Assembly: GCF_011045015.1 (NCBI RefSeq)
Contig: NZ_JAAKZY010000070.1
Location: 1-46,451, forward strand
DNA from: Streptomyces scabichelini
GTDB lineage: Bacteria > Actinomycetota > Actinomycetes > Streptomycetales > Streptomycetaceae
Direction of reading: 5' to 3'
DNA: 46,451 nucleotides
Shown here: positions 8,180 through 16,134 of the stretch, in pieces
Layout: every line of letters begins with the position of its first letter
Numbering within the stretch: position 1 is the stretch's first letter
Translations under genes and position numbers: made by a program
Notes under the pieces: generated by a model
Told to the model about the DNA's origin: nothing
The model's input: the letters and a program-made list of their open reading frames with translations, nothing else
The model's database searches: none

Positions 8180-8196
8180 GTTGCAAGAAGGTTGCA
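8180..8196. promoter_or_regulatory. Direct repeat GTTGCA-N5-GTTGCA upstream of the DUF779 gene
   Basis: GTTGCA at 8180-8185 and at 8191-8196 are 11 bases apart, one helical turn, about 70 bases before the DUF779 start. On the coding strand this reads TGCAAC-N5-TGCAAC. It is a plausible activator or repressor site; the protein is unknown. Confidence 0.35.
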
Positions 8197-8222
8197 CGCG
8201 GAGGAGTGACGCAGGAGAAACA

Positions 8223-8260
8223 GCGCACGCACGGAGAAACGGCGCACGCACGGAGAAGCG
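8223..8260. repeat. 19-bp tandem repeat, two copies
   Basis: GCGCACGCACGGAGAAACG is followed at once by GCGCACGCACGGAGAAGCG, with one mismatch. It lies between the MerR stop codon and the DUF779 promoter region. No function is apparent; local duplication is the simple explanation. Confidence 0.7.
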
Positions 8261-8270
8261 GCGCCGCGGA

Positions 8271-8753
8271 TCACGGAGTGCTCGGGGAAGCGCTCGGCTC
8301 CTTCTCGACCGGGTCCGGCGGCGACGAGATCCGCCCGGTCGCGAGGTAGCCGTCGATCTCCTGGGCCAGATAGGGGCATTGGTCCGTCGGATGGTCGCTC
8401 GGGCAGGACAGCAGGTGGGCGAGATAGGCACGGGCGGCGGTCAGGCGGGCGAGCTGCTCCTCGCACTCGGTGACGCGCGCACGGACCGCCGTACGCCAGT
8501 CGCGGTCGTTGCCGGAGCCGGCCAGCAGGGCGGAGATCTCCGGGAGGCTCATCATCGTGGTCTTCTGCAGCAGTTGGACCACCGCGATGCGCCGCACGTC
8601 CGCGTCGCTGTAGGTACGGCGTCCCGAGGTACGGGCGGGCGTGACAAGACCGCACCGCTCCCACCAGCGGAGGGTGGACACGGCCACGCCGAAGCGTGCC
8701 GCGACCTCTCCGATGCCGTACGCGGTGGGGGACTTCGAGGTCGTGGTTGACAT
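8271..8753 (-). CDS. MerR-family transcriptional regulator
   Basis: 160 aa. The winged HTH is at about residues 12-80 (YGIGEVAARFGVAVSTLRWW, then ERCGLVTPARTSGRRTYSDA), followed by a dimerisation coiled coil (VRARVTECEEQLARLTAARA). The tail carries two cysteines, CPSDHPTDQC, which might bind metal or a small ligand. The start codon (8753) is only two bases from the ATG of the divergent MFS gene (8756), so the promoter of each must lie inside the other's coding sequence or the MFS 5' end has been lost. It probably controls, or once controlled, the exporter. Confidence 0.88.
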   Translation of the reverse strand: MSTTTSKSPTAYGIGEVAARFGVAVSTLRWWERCGLVTPARTSGRRTYSDADVRRIAVVQLLQKTTMMSLPEISALLAGSGNDRDWRTAVRARVTECEEQLARLTAARAYLAHLLSCPSDHPTDQCPYLAQEIDGYLATGRISSPPDPVEKEPSASPSTP

Positions 8754-8755
8754 TG

Positions 8756-10197
8756 ATGCTGGGCGCGTTCGTCGCCCTGCTCGACGTCTCGATCGTGACC
8801 GTCGCCCTGCCCGACATCGGATCCGATCTGGACACCCGAACCTCGGGCATGCAATGGGTCGTCGACGCCTACATCCTGCCCCTGTCCGCGCTCCTGCTGA
8901 CCAGCGGCGTGATCAGCGACCTCCCCCACTGCCTTAAGGGCGTGGGGGGACCCCCATCGGCCGCAAACGCACGTACCTGACCGGCGTGGCCCTCTTCGCT
9001 CTCGCCTCGCTGGGCTGCGCGATCGCCCCGTCCATCGGCACGCTCATCGCGGCGCGTGCCGTGCAGGGCGCCGCGGCCGCGCTTCTCTTCACCGGCACGC
9101 TGTCGAACCTCGCCCAGGCATATCCGGAACCGCGCGAACGCGCCCGGATGATCGGCCTCAACGGCACCGTCGGTGGATCCGCGATCGTCATCGGGCCGCT
9201 GGTCGGCGGCTTGCTGGTCGACAGCGTGGGCTGGCGCGGCATCTTCCTGATCAACCTGCCGATCGGTCTGCTGACCCTCTGGCTCGCCGCCCGCTCGCTC
9301 CCGGAAACCTCCGATCCGCGGCACGCCCACTTCGACCTCACCGGCCAGATCCTCGCCCTCGTCCTGCTCGGCACGCTCACGTACGGCCTGATCGAAAGCC
9401 GCGCCTACGGATGGAGTTCGGCCCATACCGTGGTGCCGCTGGTCACCGCCGTGGTGGCCCTGTTCCTCTTCGTGTGGTGGGAGCGGCGCAGTGCGCGGCC
9501 GATGCTGCCGGTACGGCTCTTCTGTGAGGCGCCGTTCACCGTGCCGAACGTCTGCTCGTTCGTCCTCGGCTTCGGCACCAGCGCGGTGTTCTTCCTGCTC
9601 TCGCTCTATCTCCAGCAGGTCCAGGGGCGTTCGGCCGTGCGGACGGGCCTGTACTTCCTGCCGCTGACGCTGACCATCTGCGCCGTGGCGCCCTTCGCGA
9701 GCAGGCTCTGTGCGAAGGTCGGGCCGGTCCGGGTGATGGCGGCCGGCTACCTCGTCTCCGCGGTGGGGCTCGCCGGTCTCCTGCTGCTCGACGTCGACAC
9801 CGGTCTCGGCACCCTCACGGCGGTCTCCGTCGTCCTCGGCGCGGGCATGGGCGCGGCCATCGGCCCCACCCAGCTCGCCGGGGTGGCCGCCCTGCCGGTC
9901 CAGCGCTCGGGTCTGGCCGCCGCGAGCATCAGCACGACTCGACAGGTGGGCACGGCTCTGGGCGTCGCCGTCCTCGGCCTGATCGTCGGCACGTACTCCG
10001 GCACGCGGATCGGCACCGCCGGCTTCGCGGACGGCTTCGTCGACGGGCTGCACGTATCAGGCGTGGTCACGGCGGGCGCGACGCTCGCGGCAGCCGTACT
10101 CCTCGTCGCCCTGGCGCGCACCACGTCCGAGCGTCAGGAACCCGAAGTGCCGTTCACCCAGACCGACGACCCCGTCAGGGCAGTCGGACGAGACTGA
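8756..10197 (+). pseudogene. MFS drug-exporter gene (DHA2/EmrB-QacA type), frame broken by an inserted palindromic repeat
   Basis: Two pieces of one transporter are seen. 8756-8920 encodes MLGAFVALLDVSIVTVALPD and on through TM2 to SGVISD. 8956-10197 resumes one frame over with IGRKRTYLTGVALFALASLG and runs through the remaining membrane helices to the end. Between them, 8921-8955 is a GC palindrome with a TTAA core; read through, it leads to a TGA at 8978. The break is inside motif A (D-R-x-G-R-R/K) of the TM2-TM3 loop. The combined protein would be about 470 aa, the usual DHA2 size. The N terminus is also short: ATG 8756 begins almost within TM1, and a GTG at 8696 inside merR is an alternative. 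Probably inactive unless the downstream piece starts at GTG 8986. Confidence 0.8.
8921..8955 (+). repeat. Dispersed palindromic element, copy 1 (inside the MFS gene)
   Basis: The near-palindrome CCCCCAC-N12-GTGGGGG has the core GCCTTAAGGGC and a tail GACCCCC. A second copy is at 43943-43981. The net insertion is about 32 bases, not a multiple of three. It carries no gene and is too short for an autonomous element, so it is MITE- or REP-like. Confidence 0.75.
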
Positions 10198-10236
10198 GCC
10201 AGTACTCGTCCACCTGGGGCAGCCGCTGGTCGGCCA

Positions 10237-10277
10237 CCGGGTCGGGCAGTGCCGTGGCTGACCACTGCCCGACCCGG
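10237..10277. terminator. Bidirectional hairpin between the convergent MFS and CobW genes
   Basis: CCGGGTCGGGCAGTG (10237-10251) pairs perfectly over 15 bp with CACTGCCCGACCCGG (10263-10277), with an 11-base loop. It lies 39 bases after the MFS stop and 5 bases after (by transcription) the CobW stop. It has no T-tract, as is common for Streptomyces terminators. Confidence 0.8.
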
Positions 10278-10282
10278 AGTCT

Positions 10283-11485
10283 TCAGGCGCCTGGTACGAG
10301 TTCGGAGTGCTCGTGTCCGGAGTGCTCGTGTCCGGAGTGCTCGTGCTCGCAGGCATCGTCGATGCCGTACGTGTCCCAGGCGGGGAACGGATCGATGAGC
10401 GGCGTGCTCTCGCCGTCCGTCATCAGGCAGTCGGCCAGCGCCGCTCGCAGCGCCTCCGTGCGCAGCCCGGTGCCGATGAACACCAGCTCCTGGCCGGAGG
10501 GTCCCTCCGAGCCGCGGGCGCCGGAGGGCTCGAAGCGGGCGACGGAACCGGCCTGCGACCACAGCCCCGTCACCTGCGGGCGGCTCGCCAGCCAGAAGAA
10601 GCCCTTGGACCGCAGGATCTGCCCGAAGGCCCCGCTGTCGAGTTCCTCGGTGACGAACGTCCACAACCGTCCTGGATGGAACGGCACTTGGGAGCGGAAG
10701 ACCGTGGAGGAGATGCCGTACTCCTCGGTCTCCGGGACATGGTCGCCGTTGAGTTCCATGACCCAGCCCGGCGCCTGCTGGGCGCGGTCGAGGTCGAACA
10801 GTCCGGTGCCGAGCACCTCGCCGACGTTCACCCGGCCGTGAGCGACGGGAACGATCCTCGCCACGGGGTTGAGGCGGGTGAGGGTCGCCCGGAGCCGGGC
10901 CGCGGTCTCGTCGTCGACCAGGTCGAGCTTGTTCAGCACGATCACGTCGGCGAACTCGATCTGGTCCATCAGCAGATCGCTGACGGTGCGCTCGTCGTCC
11001 TCGTACTGGTCGAGGCCCCGCTCGACGAGCTCGTCGCCGTCCGTCAGCTCGGGCAGGAAGTTCGCGGCGTCGACGACCGTGACCATGGTGTCGAGCCGGG
11101 CGAGATCACCGAGTACGGCCCCGTCGTCGCGGGCGAAGGCGAAGGTGGCGGCGACCGGCATCGGCTCGGAGATGCCGCTGGACTCGATGAGGAGATAGTC
11201 GAAGCGGCCTTCGCGGGCCAGCCGGTCGACCTCTTCCAGCAGATCGTCGCGCAGCGTGCAGCAGATACAGCCGTTGGTCATCTCGACCAGGCGTTCCTCG
11301 GTCCGCGACAGGGCGGCCTCGCCGCCGCGCACGAGGGCGGCGTCGATGTTGATCTCGCTCATGTCGTTGACGATGACCGCGACACGCAGTCCCTCACGGT
11401 TGCCGAGGACATGGTTGAGCAGGGTGGTCTTGCCCGCGCCGAGAAATCCGGACAGCACGGTCACGGGCAGCCGGTCGTCCGTCAT
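10283..11485 (-). CDS. CobW/COG0523-family GTPase, probable zinc metallochaperone
   Basis: 400 aa. Walker A GFLGAGKT is at residues 13-20, the family metal motif CICC at 73-76, and the G-protein specificity motif NKLD near residue 200. A CobW C-terminal domain follows. The tail is His-rich with the repeated unit EHSGHEHSGHEHSE, encoded by 15-bp DNA repeats, and probably binds zinc. Such proteins insert zinc into client enzymes under shortage. The start at 11485 follows the stop of the L32 gene by 5 bases, so the two are cotranscribed; the frame is open further upstream only because it runs through rpmF. The Zur-like box upstream of rpmF would control both. Confidence 0.93.
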   Translation of the reverse strand: MTDDRLPVTVLSGFLGAGKTTLLNHVLGNREGLRVAVIVNDMSEINIDAALVRGGEAALSRTEERLVEMTNGCICCTLRDDLLEEVDRLAREGRFDYLLIESSGISEPMPVAATFAFARDDGAVLGDLARLDTMVTVVDAANFLPELTDGDELVERGLDQYEDDERTVSDLLMDQIEFADVIVLNKLDLVDDETAARLRATLTRLNPVARIVPVAHGRVNVGEVLGTGLFDLDRAQQAPGWVMELNGDHVPETEEYGISSTVFRSQVPFHPGRLWTFVTEELDSGAFGQILRSKGFFWLASRPQVTGLWSQAGSVARFEPSGARGSEGPSGQELVFIGTGLRTEALRAALADCLMTDGESTPLIDPFPAWDTYGIDDACEHEHSGHEHSGHEHSELVPGA

Positions 11486-11490
11486 CTCGC

Positions 11491-11661
11491 TCAGCCCTCG
11501 GGGTGCAGCAGACCGAGCTGGTACGCCTTCACCAGCCGCCGCGGCACCTGGTGGACGGCCCCGTCGATCGTCACCGGCACGAGCTGCGGAGTACTGGCCT
11601 TCCACTGGGCGCGACGGTGACGAGTGTTGCTGCGGGACATCTTCCGCTTGGGAACGGCCAT
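11491..11661 (-). CDS. rpmF: 50S ribosomal protein L32 (cysteine-free form)
   Basis: 56 aa beginning MAVPKRKMSRSNTRHRRAQW, a clear bL32. There is no cysteine at all, so this is the zinc-free (C-) type, which in Streptomyces and other bacteria can replace the zinc form when zinc is scarce and is typically Zur-repressed. AAGGAGGAACCC precedes the ATG. It is the first gene of a two-gene unit with the CobW GTPase, transcribed from a promoter at about 11690-11720. Confidence 0.95.
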   Translation of the reverse strand: MAVPKRKMSRSNTRHRRAQWKASTPQLVPVTIDGAVHQVPRRLVKAYQLGLLHPEG

Positions 11662-11692
11662 GGGTTCCTCCTTGGTGAGCGAGTGAACCCAG

Positions 11693-11720
11693 ACGCTACA
11701 TGAAAATGGATCCCATTACT
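11693..11720 (-). promoter_or_regulatory. Promoter with Zur-like box upstream of rpmF-cobW
   Basis: On the coding strand a -10-like TAGCGT (complement of 11693-11698) is directly preceded by AATGGGATCCATT and TTTTCAT. The inverted repeat AATGG-ATC-CCATT with flanking TGAAAATG matches the general form of actinobacterial Zur boxes. Its place over the promoter spacer fits repression by zinc-loaded Zur. This is a motif reading only. Confidence 0.6.
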
Positions 11721-11739
11721 AAATGGGGTGGGCCCTTGT

Positions 11740-12504
11740 TCAGGGTGTGCTCGACGGCTGCCGTGTGGAAGTCAGTACGCCGATCATGTCGATGCGGTGC
11801 TCGGGGTTGCCTTTCGCGTCACGCCAGTAGTTTCCGGCCGCGTTGTCCTCCGGTGTCGCGCAGGTGGAGAGGGTGATCATGGCCTGGGTGGGGCGCCTGC
11901 CGGGGAAGCCCGGGACGGCAGCCCGTTGTTCGGCGAGCGAGCGAGGGGAGCGGAAGGACGTCCATCTGCTGTCCGTGATCTCGTACTCGTACACCGTGCC
12001 GCCCGACGTGACCCGGACCGTATCGCCCTCGTCGAGGGCCGGCAGCTCGCGCAGGGGGCCGCCGGCGGACAGACGGTGAGCCGTGACCAGGTAGTTGCCG
12101 ACCTCGCCGGGCCCGACACCACCGCGGTTGCCGTAGGGGCTGGCGGCCACGCCGCGGTTCTGGATCCGGGTGCCCGGCCAGTCATCGGTTGTCCCCTCGT
12201 AGGGGACGACGCGCAGGCTCTCGACATCGATCGCCGGAATGGTCAGCCAGGCGATCCGGGTCCGGGTGTCGGTCTCGCGGGGAGTCGGCTGCGCGGAGGT
12301 CGTGTCCGGCACCGGCTCAGGGGCCTTCGTGGTCGAGGGTGATCCGGTGCTGGCCCGGCCGGAGCGATCGTCGGCCGTGTCGGTGACCCTCGCGCCCGAC
12401 GTGGCCGTGGACTCCTCGGTCGCGCCGTCACCGGTGGAGCAACCGAGGAGCGCGGCCATGACGGTGCAGGCCAGCGCGGCGGGAAGGACTCGGAAACGGT
12501 GCAT
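11740..12504 (-). CDS. Lipoprotein-anchored sortase (class E/F-like)
   Basis: 254 aa. A lipoprotein signal peptide ends in LLGC (Cys near residue 22), followed by a long Ser/Thr/Pro-rich linker to about residue 85 and then the sortase barrel. The catalytic residues can be seen: His in LVTAHRL, Cys in TLSTCATPE, and Arg in NPEHRIDMIG. Sortases cleave a C-terminal sorting signal and join the protein to the cell wall. A lipid anchor instead of an N-terminal transmembrane helix is unusual for this enzyme. The start at 12504 is chosen because it begins the signal peptide. Located between zinc-related genes, but no sorting substrate is visible nearby. Confidence 0.85.
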   Translation of the reverse strand: MHRFRVLPAALACTVMAALLGCSTGDGATEESTATSGARVTDTADDRSGRASTGSPSTTKAPEPVPDTTSAQPTPRETDTRTRIAWLTIPAIDVESLRVVPYEGTTDDWPGTRIQNRGVAASPYGNRGGVGPGEVGNYLVTAHRLSAGGPLRELPALDEGDTVRVTSGGTVYEYEITDSRWTSFRSPRSLAEQRAAVPGFPGRRPTQAMITLSTCATPEDNAAGNYWRDAKGNPEHRIDMIGVLTSTRQPSSTP

Positions 12505-12706
12505 GGCACTCGGAATCGGTAGCCGGATCGGTAGCCGGGGGCGGGTCGCTCGCCCTGCATGGACGGTGGCCGCCTCAAAGGTGACAACGGCGCAAGTCAC
12601 TCAGGGGTTCCCGAAAGGCCCGGCATGGATGGCCACGCGGCGTGTTCCGTATCCGGTGCGCCCGGCCTCACCCGGACGGGACGCACGGGACACCGGCTCG
12701 TCGCCT

Positions 12707-13183
12707 TCAGCTCGCGCAGCTGCGGGCCCGATCAGGGGCGTCCAGGGGACGATCCCATGGGACGACCGCCTCGCACGGCGATTCCCCGCCGTCCGCGGTG
12801 GGCCGGCAGCCGGCGCAGATGCCGGTGAGTTCGACGGTGTGCTCCACCGCGGTGAACCCGGTGTCGGACGCGATCCGTCCGGCCCACTGCTCGACGACCT
12901 CCGAGTCCACCGGCCGACTGCGGCCGCAGCAGCGGCAGATCAGGTAGTGGCGGTGTCCCTCCGCCGGCCGCTGGCGGTAGAGGCGCCCGCCGTCGTCGTC
13001 CCGTACGACGTCGACGCCGCCGGTCGCCTCCAGCTGACGCAGGGCCCGGTAGACGGTGGTCAGACCGATCCGGGTGCCGTCCGCGGTCAGCAGGGTGTGT
13101 AACTCCTGGGCCGACACGAAGTCCTGACAGCCCCCGAGCACGCGGAGGACCGCCATTCGCTGCCGGGTCGTCCGGCCACCCAT
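12707..13183 (-). CDS. zur: Fur-family regulator, probably Zur
   Basis: 158 aa. The N-terminal winged helix (TTRQRMAVLRVLGG, then TRIGLTTVYRALRQLEATGG) is followed by HRHYLICRCCGRSRPVDSEV and, near residue 125, ICAGC: the two CxxC pairs of the structural zinc site of Fur proteins. HRHY and downstream His/Glu residues form the regulatory metal site. Assignment as Zur rather than Fur or Nur rests on context: a cysteine-free L32 and a CobW chaperone with a similar operator lie 1.2 kb away. AGGAGGTGATC precedes the ATG. A long inverted repeat at 13234-13256 suggests autoregulation. Confidence 0.85.
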   Translation of the reverse strand: MGGRTTRQRMAVLRVLGGCQDFVSAQELHTLLTADGTRIGLTTVYRALRQLEATGGVDVVRDDDGGRLYRQRPAEGHRHYLICRCCGRSRPVDSEVVEQWAGRIASDTGFTAVEHTVELTGICAGCRPTADGGESPCEAVVPWDRPLDAPDRARSCAS

Positions 13184-13233
13184 GGCAGATCACCTCCTGT
13201 GGCGCGTGCCGAATCGCTGCGACTCCAGGTTAG

Positions 13234-13256
13234 ATGGAAATGAAAGCCATGTCCAT
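13234..13256. promoter_or_regulatory. Inverted repeat upstream of zur (candidate Zur box)
   Basis: ATGGAAATG (13234-13242) and CATGTCCAT (13248-13256) form 9-base arms with 8 matches and a 5-base spacer. It is about 50-70 bases before the start codon. It shares the AATG/CATT character of the site in front of rpmF. Confidence 0.5.
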
Positions 13257-13309
13257 ATGAGCAATACTTCATGCGTTGCAAGGGCGTGACCACGTCGCGT
13301 CGGGCGGGG

Positions 13310-13876
13310 TCAGTCCGAGACGAGGCGGAGGATCGCCGTGCCGTCGGCGCCCGGCACCAGTTGCATGACGACCGCGTCGGCCTGCTTGCCGGGCGGCTCC
13401 CCGGCGGCGCCGCACTGGGTGCCGCTGCCGTTGCTGTGGAAGACGGTGGTGCAGCCGCTTCCCTCGCCGCTCGCCGTACCGCCGGCCGAGCTGCCATTGG
13501 TGCTGGTGCCCGAGGTCACCTTGTAGCCGACCTCGTTCTTGCCGACCTTGGTCACGGACAGCTTCGCGGGGCCGTCCGGGATCTTGAAGCGGATCGTCAC
13601 CGGTTCGGACACCGCGATCTCGCAGTTGCCGTCGGTGCAGGCGCCGGTGTCGGTCCCGTCCGCCGCCGTCACCGACGGGGACGGGCTTGACGTGGTGGCG
13701 GGCGGGCTCTTCGGAGTACGGGTCTTGCCGGCGTCCGGTGACTCGGTGGTGCCCGAGTCCGCGGCGGAGTCCCCGCCTGAGTCGCCGCACCCGGCCACGG
13801 CCAGCATGGCGAGCGTCGCCAGCAGGGCACAGCCCGCCGCCCGTCCCGTACGTCCTGCCGTGATCAGCCTCGCCAT
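13310..13876 (-). CDS. Hypothetical lipoprotein
   Basis: 188 aa. The signal peptide ends in the lipobox LAVAGC near residue 30, followed by a Ser/Thr/Asp-rich linker to about residue 75. The C-terminal domain contains TGACTDGNCEIAVSEPVTIR and two further cysteines (GCTTVF, TQCGAA), which may form disulfides outside the cell. No known domain is recognised. It lies on its own between the zur promoter region and the sulP gene, all on the minus strand. Confidence 0.75.
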   Translation of the reverse strand: MARLITAGRTGRAAGCALLATLAMLAVAGCGDSGGDSAADSGTTESPDAGKTRTPKSPPATTSSPSPSVTAADGTDTGACTDGNCEIAVSEPVTIRFKIPDGPAKLSVTKVGKNEVGYKVTSGTSTNGSSAGGTASGEGSGCTTVFHSNGSGTQCGAAGEPPGKQADAVVMQLVPGADGTAILRLVSD

Positions 13877-13981
13877 GGCGTCCAGCCCTTCGCGTCTCGT
13901 CCGAGGTCGGGCGGCGAGTCTATTGACCGGACTACGGGAGGGGTCCCGGATCCCTGTGGGCGGGTCGCGGTGATGTCGTGC

Positions 13982-15733
13982 TCATCGGACGGGTGCCTCG
14001 CTGGGGGCCCGGTTCTGCTGCACGGGCTGCACGGGCTGCACGGGCTGCGCGGGGACGGCAGGGAGCACACCGGTGCTCTCCAGGTGGGCGCGGGCGTCCT
14101 GGATGGCCTCGGGAGTCGTGGCGTACTCGCGGTCCTTGAACCGGAGCAGCGTCAACGCGCCCACGGAGTCGAGGACTTGACGCTGGCCGGGGCGAATGCC
14201 GGAGGCCATCACGACGATGCCGCGCCGGTTCAGCTTCTGCACCGCGTCCTTGAGGACGAGGGCACCGGTGGCGTCGATGGTGGACACGCGGGACATGCGC
14301 AGGATGACGACGCGGACGTCGGCGACCTCGGCCAGCTCCAGCAGGAAACGGTGGGCGGCGGCGAAGAACAGCGGCCCGTCGATACGGAACGCCACGATGT
14401 GCTCGGCGAGCAGCGCGTGCTCCTCGTCGCTGTGGTCACCCCGGTCGAGGGGGACCTGGTCCATACGCGCCTGCTGGGCCACCGCTCGCAGGGCGAGCGC
14501 GCCCGCGACCACGAGGCCGATGATCACCGCGTAGACCAGGTCGAGGACGAGCGTCGCCGCGGCGGTGAGTACGAGGATCAACGCGTCCGAGCGGGTCGCC
14601 TTCGCCATTGCGCGCAGCGAGCCGACCTCGACCATGCGGATCGCGGTGGCCAGCAGGACACCCGCGAGCGCGGCCAGCGGAATCCTGGAGACGAGCGGCG
14701 CGGCGGCGAAGACGATGACCGCGAGGATCGCGGCGTGGACGAGCGCGGCCAGCCGGGACCCCGCGCCGGTGCGGACGTTGACGGCGGTGCGGGCGATCGC
14801 CCCGGTGGCCGGTACGCCGCCGAAGAGCGGGGCGGCGATGTTCGCGACGCCCTGGCCGAACAGCTCGCGGTCCGGATCGTACTTCTGCCCGACCGTCATG
14901 CCGTCGGCGACGGTGGCCGACAGCAGGGACTCCAGCGCGGCCAGCGCGGCGACCGCGACCGCCGGAGTGATCAGCGAGGAGAGCGCTGACGGATCGAGGA
15001 AGGCCAGCGAGGGCTCCGAGAGGCCGGAGGGCAGATCGCCGATGGGCACGGCGGCGGACAGGCCGAAGATCTGCGTCACGAGCGTGGCGGCGATCACCGC
15101 GATGATGGAGAAGGGCACGGTCGGCCGCCATCGGGCGCCGAGCAGCATGACCGCGGCGACGCCCGCGGCCAGCGCGACAGCCGTCCAGTTCGGCTGCCGT
15201 ACGAACTCCTCCACCGATCGCCAGGCCACCGCCAGGACCTTGTCGCCCTCGGGCTTGTCCACCCCCAGGGCGTTCGGGACCTGCTGCAGACCGATCACGC
15301 AGGCGATGCCCACGGTGAAGCCCTCGACCACCGGAGCGGGCACGTACTGCATGTACTTGCCGGCGCGCAGCAGGGCGAGCGCGATCAGCAGCGCACCGGC
15401 CATGAGCCCGACGGTGAGGACGCCCCCGGCGCCGTGCTCGGCGACGATCGGCACCAGGACGACCGTCATCGCGCCGGTCGGCCCGGACACCTGAAGGTTC
15501 GAGCCGCCGAAGAGCGCGGCGAGCGCGCCCGCGACCACCGCGGTCGCCAGGCCCGCCTCGGCGCCGAGGCCGGAGGAGACGCCGAAACCGAGCGCGAGCG
15601 GCAGCGCGACGATCGCGACGGTCAGCCCGGCGAGCAGGTCACGGCGCGGGTTGCGCGCCATGGCCCGGAAGTCGGCGCGCGCGGGCAGCAGGGCACGTAC
15701 CGGATTCCAGACCCGGTGCGGCAGGAGTCTCAC
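13982..15733 (-). CDS. SulP-family anion transporter with STAS domain
   Basis: 583 aa. The N-terminal membrane domain has about 12-14 helices (ARNPRRDLLAGLTVAIVALP, GSNLQVSGPTGAMTVVLVPI), and the C-terminal STAS domain begins near residue 450 (IVAFRIDGPLFFAAAHRFLL, TIDATGALVLKDAVQKL). SLC26/SulP proteins carry sulfate, bicarbonate or other anions; the ion cannot be told. GTG 15733 overlaps the stop of the ArsR gene (GTGA), showing coupling, and is preferred although the frame is open far upstream to 16909. The tail has a QPV/VQP repeat (PVQPVQPVQQ) from a 9-bp DNA repeat. Confidence 0.92.
   Translation of the reverse strand: MRLLPHRVWNPVRALLPARADFRAMARNPRRDLLAGLTVAIVALPLALGFGVSSGLGAEAGLATAVVAGALAALFGGSNLQVSGPTGAMTVVLVPIVAEHGAGGVLTVGLMAGALLIALALLRAGKYMQYVPAPVVEGFTVGIACVIGLQQVPNALGVDKPEGDKVLAVAWRSVEEFVRQPNWTAVALAAGVAAVMLLGARWRPTVPFSIIAVIAATLVTQIFGLSAAVPIGDLPSGLSEPSLAFLDPSALSSLITPAVAVAALAALESLLSATVADGMTVGQKYDPDRELFGQGVANIAAPLFGGVPATGAIARTAVNVRTGAGSRLAALVHAAILAVIVFAAAPLVSRIPLAALAGVLLATAIRMVEVGSLRAMAKATRSDALILVLTAAATLVLDLVYAVIIGLVVAGALALRAVAQQARMDQVPLDRGDHSDEEHALLAEHIVAFRIDGPLFFAAAHRFLLELAEVADVRVVILRMSRVSTIDATGALVLKDAVQKLNRRGIVVMASGIRPGQRQVLDSVGALTLLRFKDREYATTPEAIQDARAHLESTGVLPAVPAQPVQPVQPVQQNRAPSEAPVR
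14020..14052. repeat. 9-bp tandem repeat in the 3' end of the sulP gene
   Basis: The unit GGGCTGCAC is repeated about four times and encodes the VQP-VQP-VQ tail of the transporter. Copy number probably varies between strains; it is in frame, so length changes are tolerated. Confidence 0.75.
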
Positions 15734-16071
15734 TCGGCCCCGACCTCGGTGTCCCGCAGCTCGGCGAGGAGCTGGTGCTGCCCGGCGAGCACCTCGGTCA
15801 GGATCCGGCGCGCGGCCCGCATCAGATCGGCGACGTCCCCGCCCGCGAGCTCGTACACCACCGTCGAGCCCTCGCGCCTGGACACGACGATGCCGGAGCG
15901 GCGCAGCACCGCCAGCTGCTGGGACAGCGCGGAGGGTTCCACCTCGATCGCGGCCAGCAGGTCCCGTACCGGTGTCGGTCCGTCCTGGAGCAGCTCCAGC
16001 ACCCTTATGCGAACGGGATGCCCCAGCATCCGGAAGAACTCGGCCTTGGCCTGGTACAGCGGAACGGACAC
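15730..16071 (-). CDS. ArsR-family regulator
   Basis: 113 aa. A winged HTH of the ArsR/SmtB type fills the protein: FRMLGHPVRIRVLELLQDGP and SALSQQLAVLRRSGIVVSRR. There are no cysteines, so the classic As/Cd thiolate site is absent; sensing may use another ligand or state. It is coupled to sulP by a 4-bp overlap, so it is probably the local repressor of both. A perfect palindrome sits 64 bases upstream of its ATG. Confidence 0.92.
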   Translation of the reverse strand: MSVPLYQAKAEFFRMLGHPVRIRVLELLQDGPTPVRDLLAAIEVEPSALSQQLAVLRRSGIVVSRREGSTVVYELAGGDVADLMRAARRILTEVLAGQHQLLAELRDTEVGAE

Positions 16072-16134
16072 GACTCCTCGACTTTCCCGGGCACGGCCGC
16101 CTGAATGCGGGCACGGCGACTACAGCATCCAAGC

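Noticed and set aside
8986..10197. Independent shorter transporter starting at GTG 8986
   Set aside because: The sequence just before it (IGRKRTYLTG) is conserved motif A in the same frame, so this is the remainder of a longer gene; a start there would lack two helices.
10305..10355. Evenly repeated short units, CRISPR-like at first sight
   Set aside because: They are 15-bp coding repeats for the His-rich tail of CobW; no spacers and no cas genes.
12505..12706. Gene or RNA between the sortase and zur genes
   Set aside because: About 200 bases with no ribosome site, conserved motif or clear structure.
14020..14052. Tandem repeat as a possible regulatory array
   Set aside because: It is inside the sulP coding region and simply encodes VQP units.
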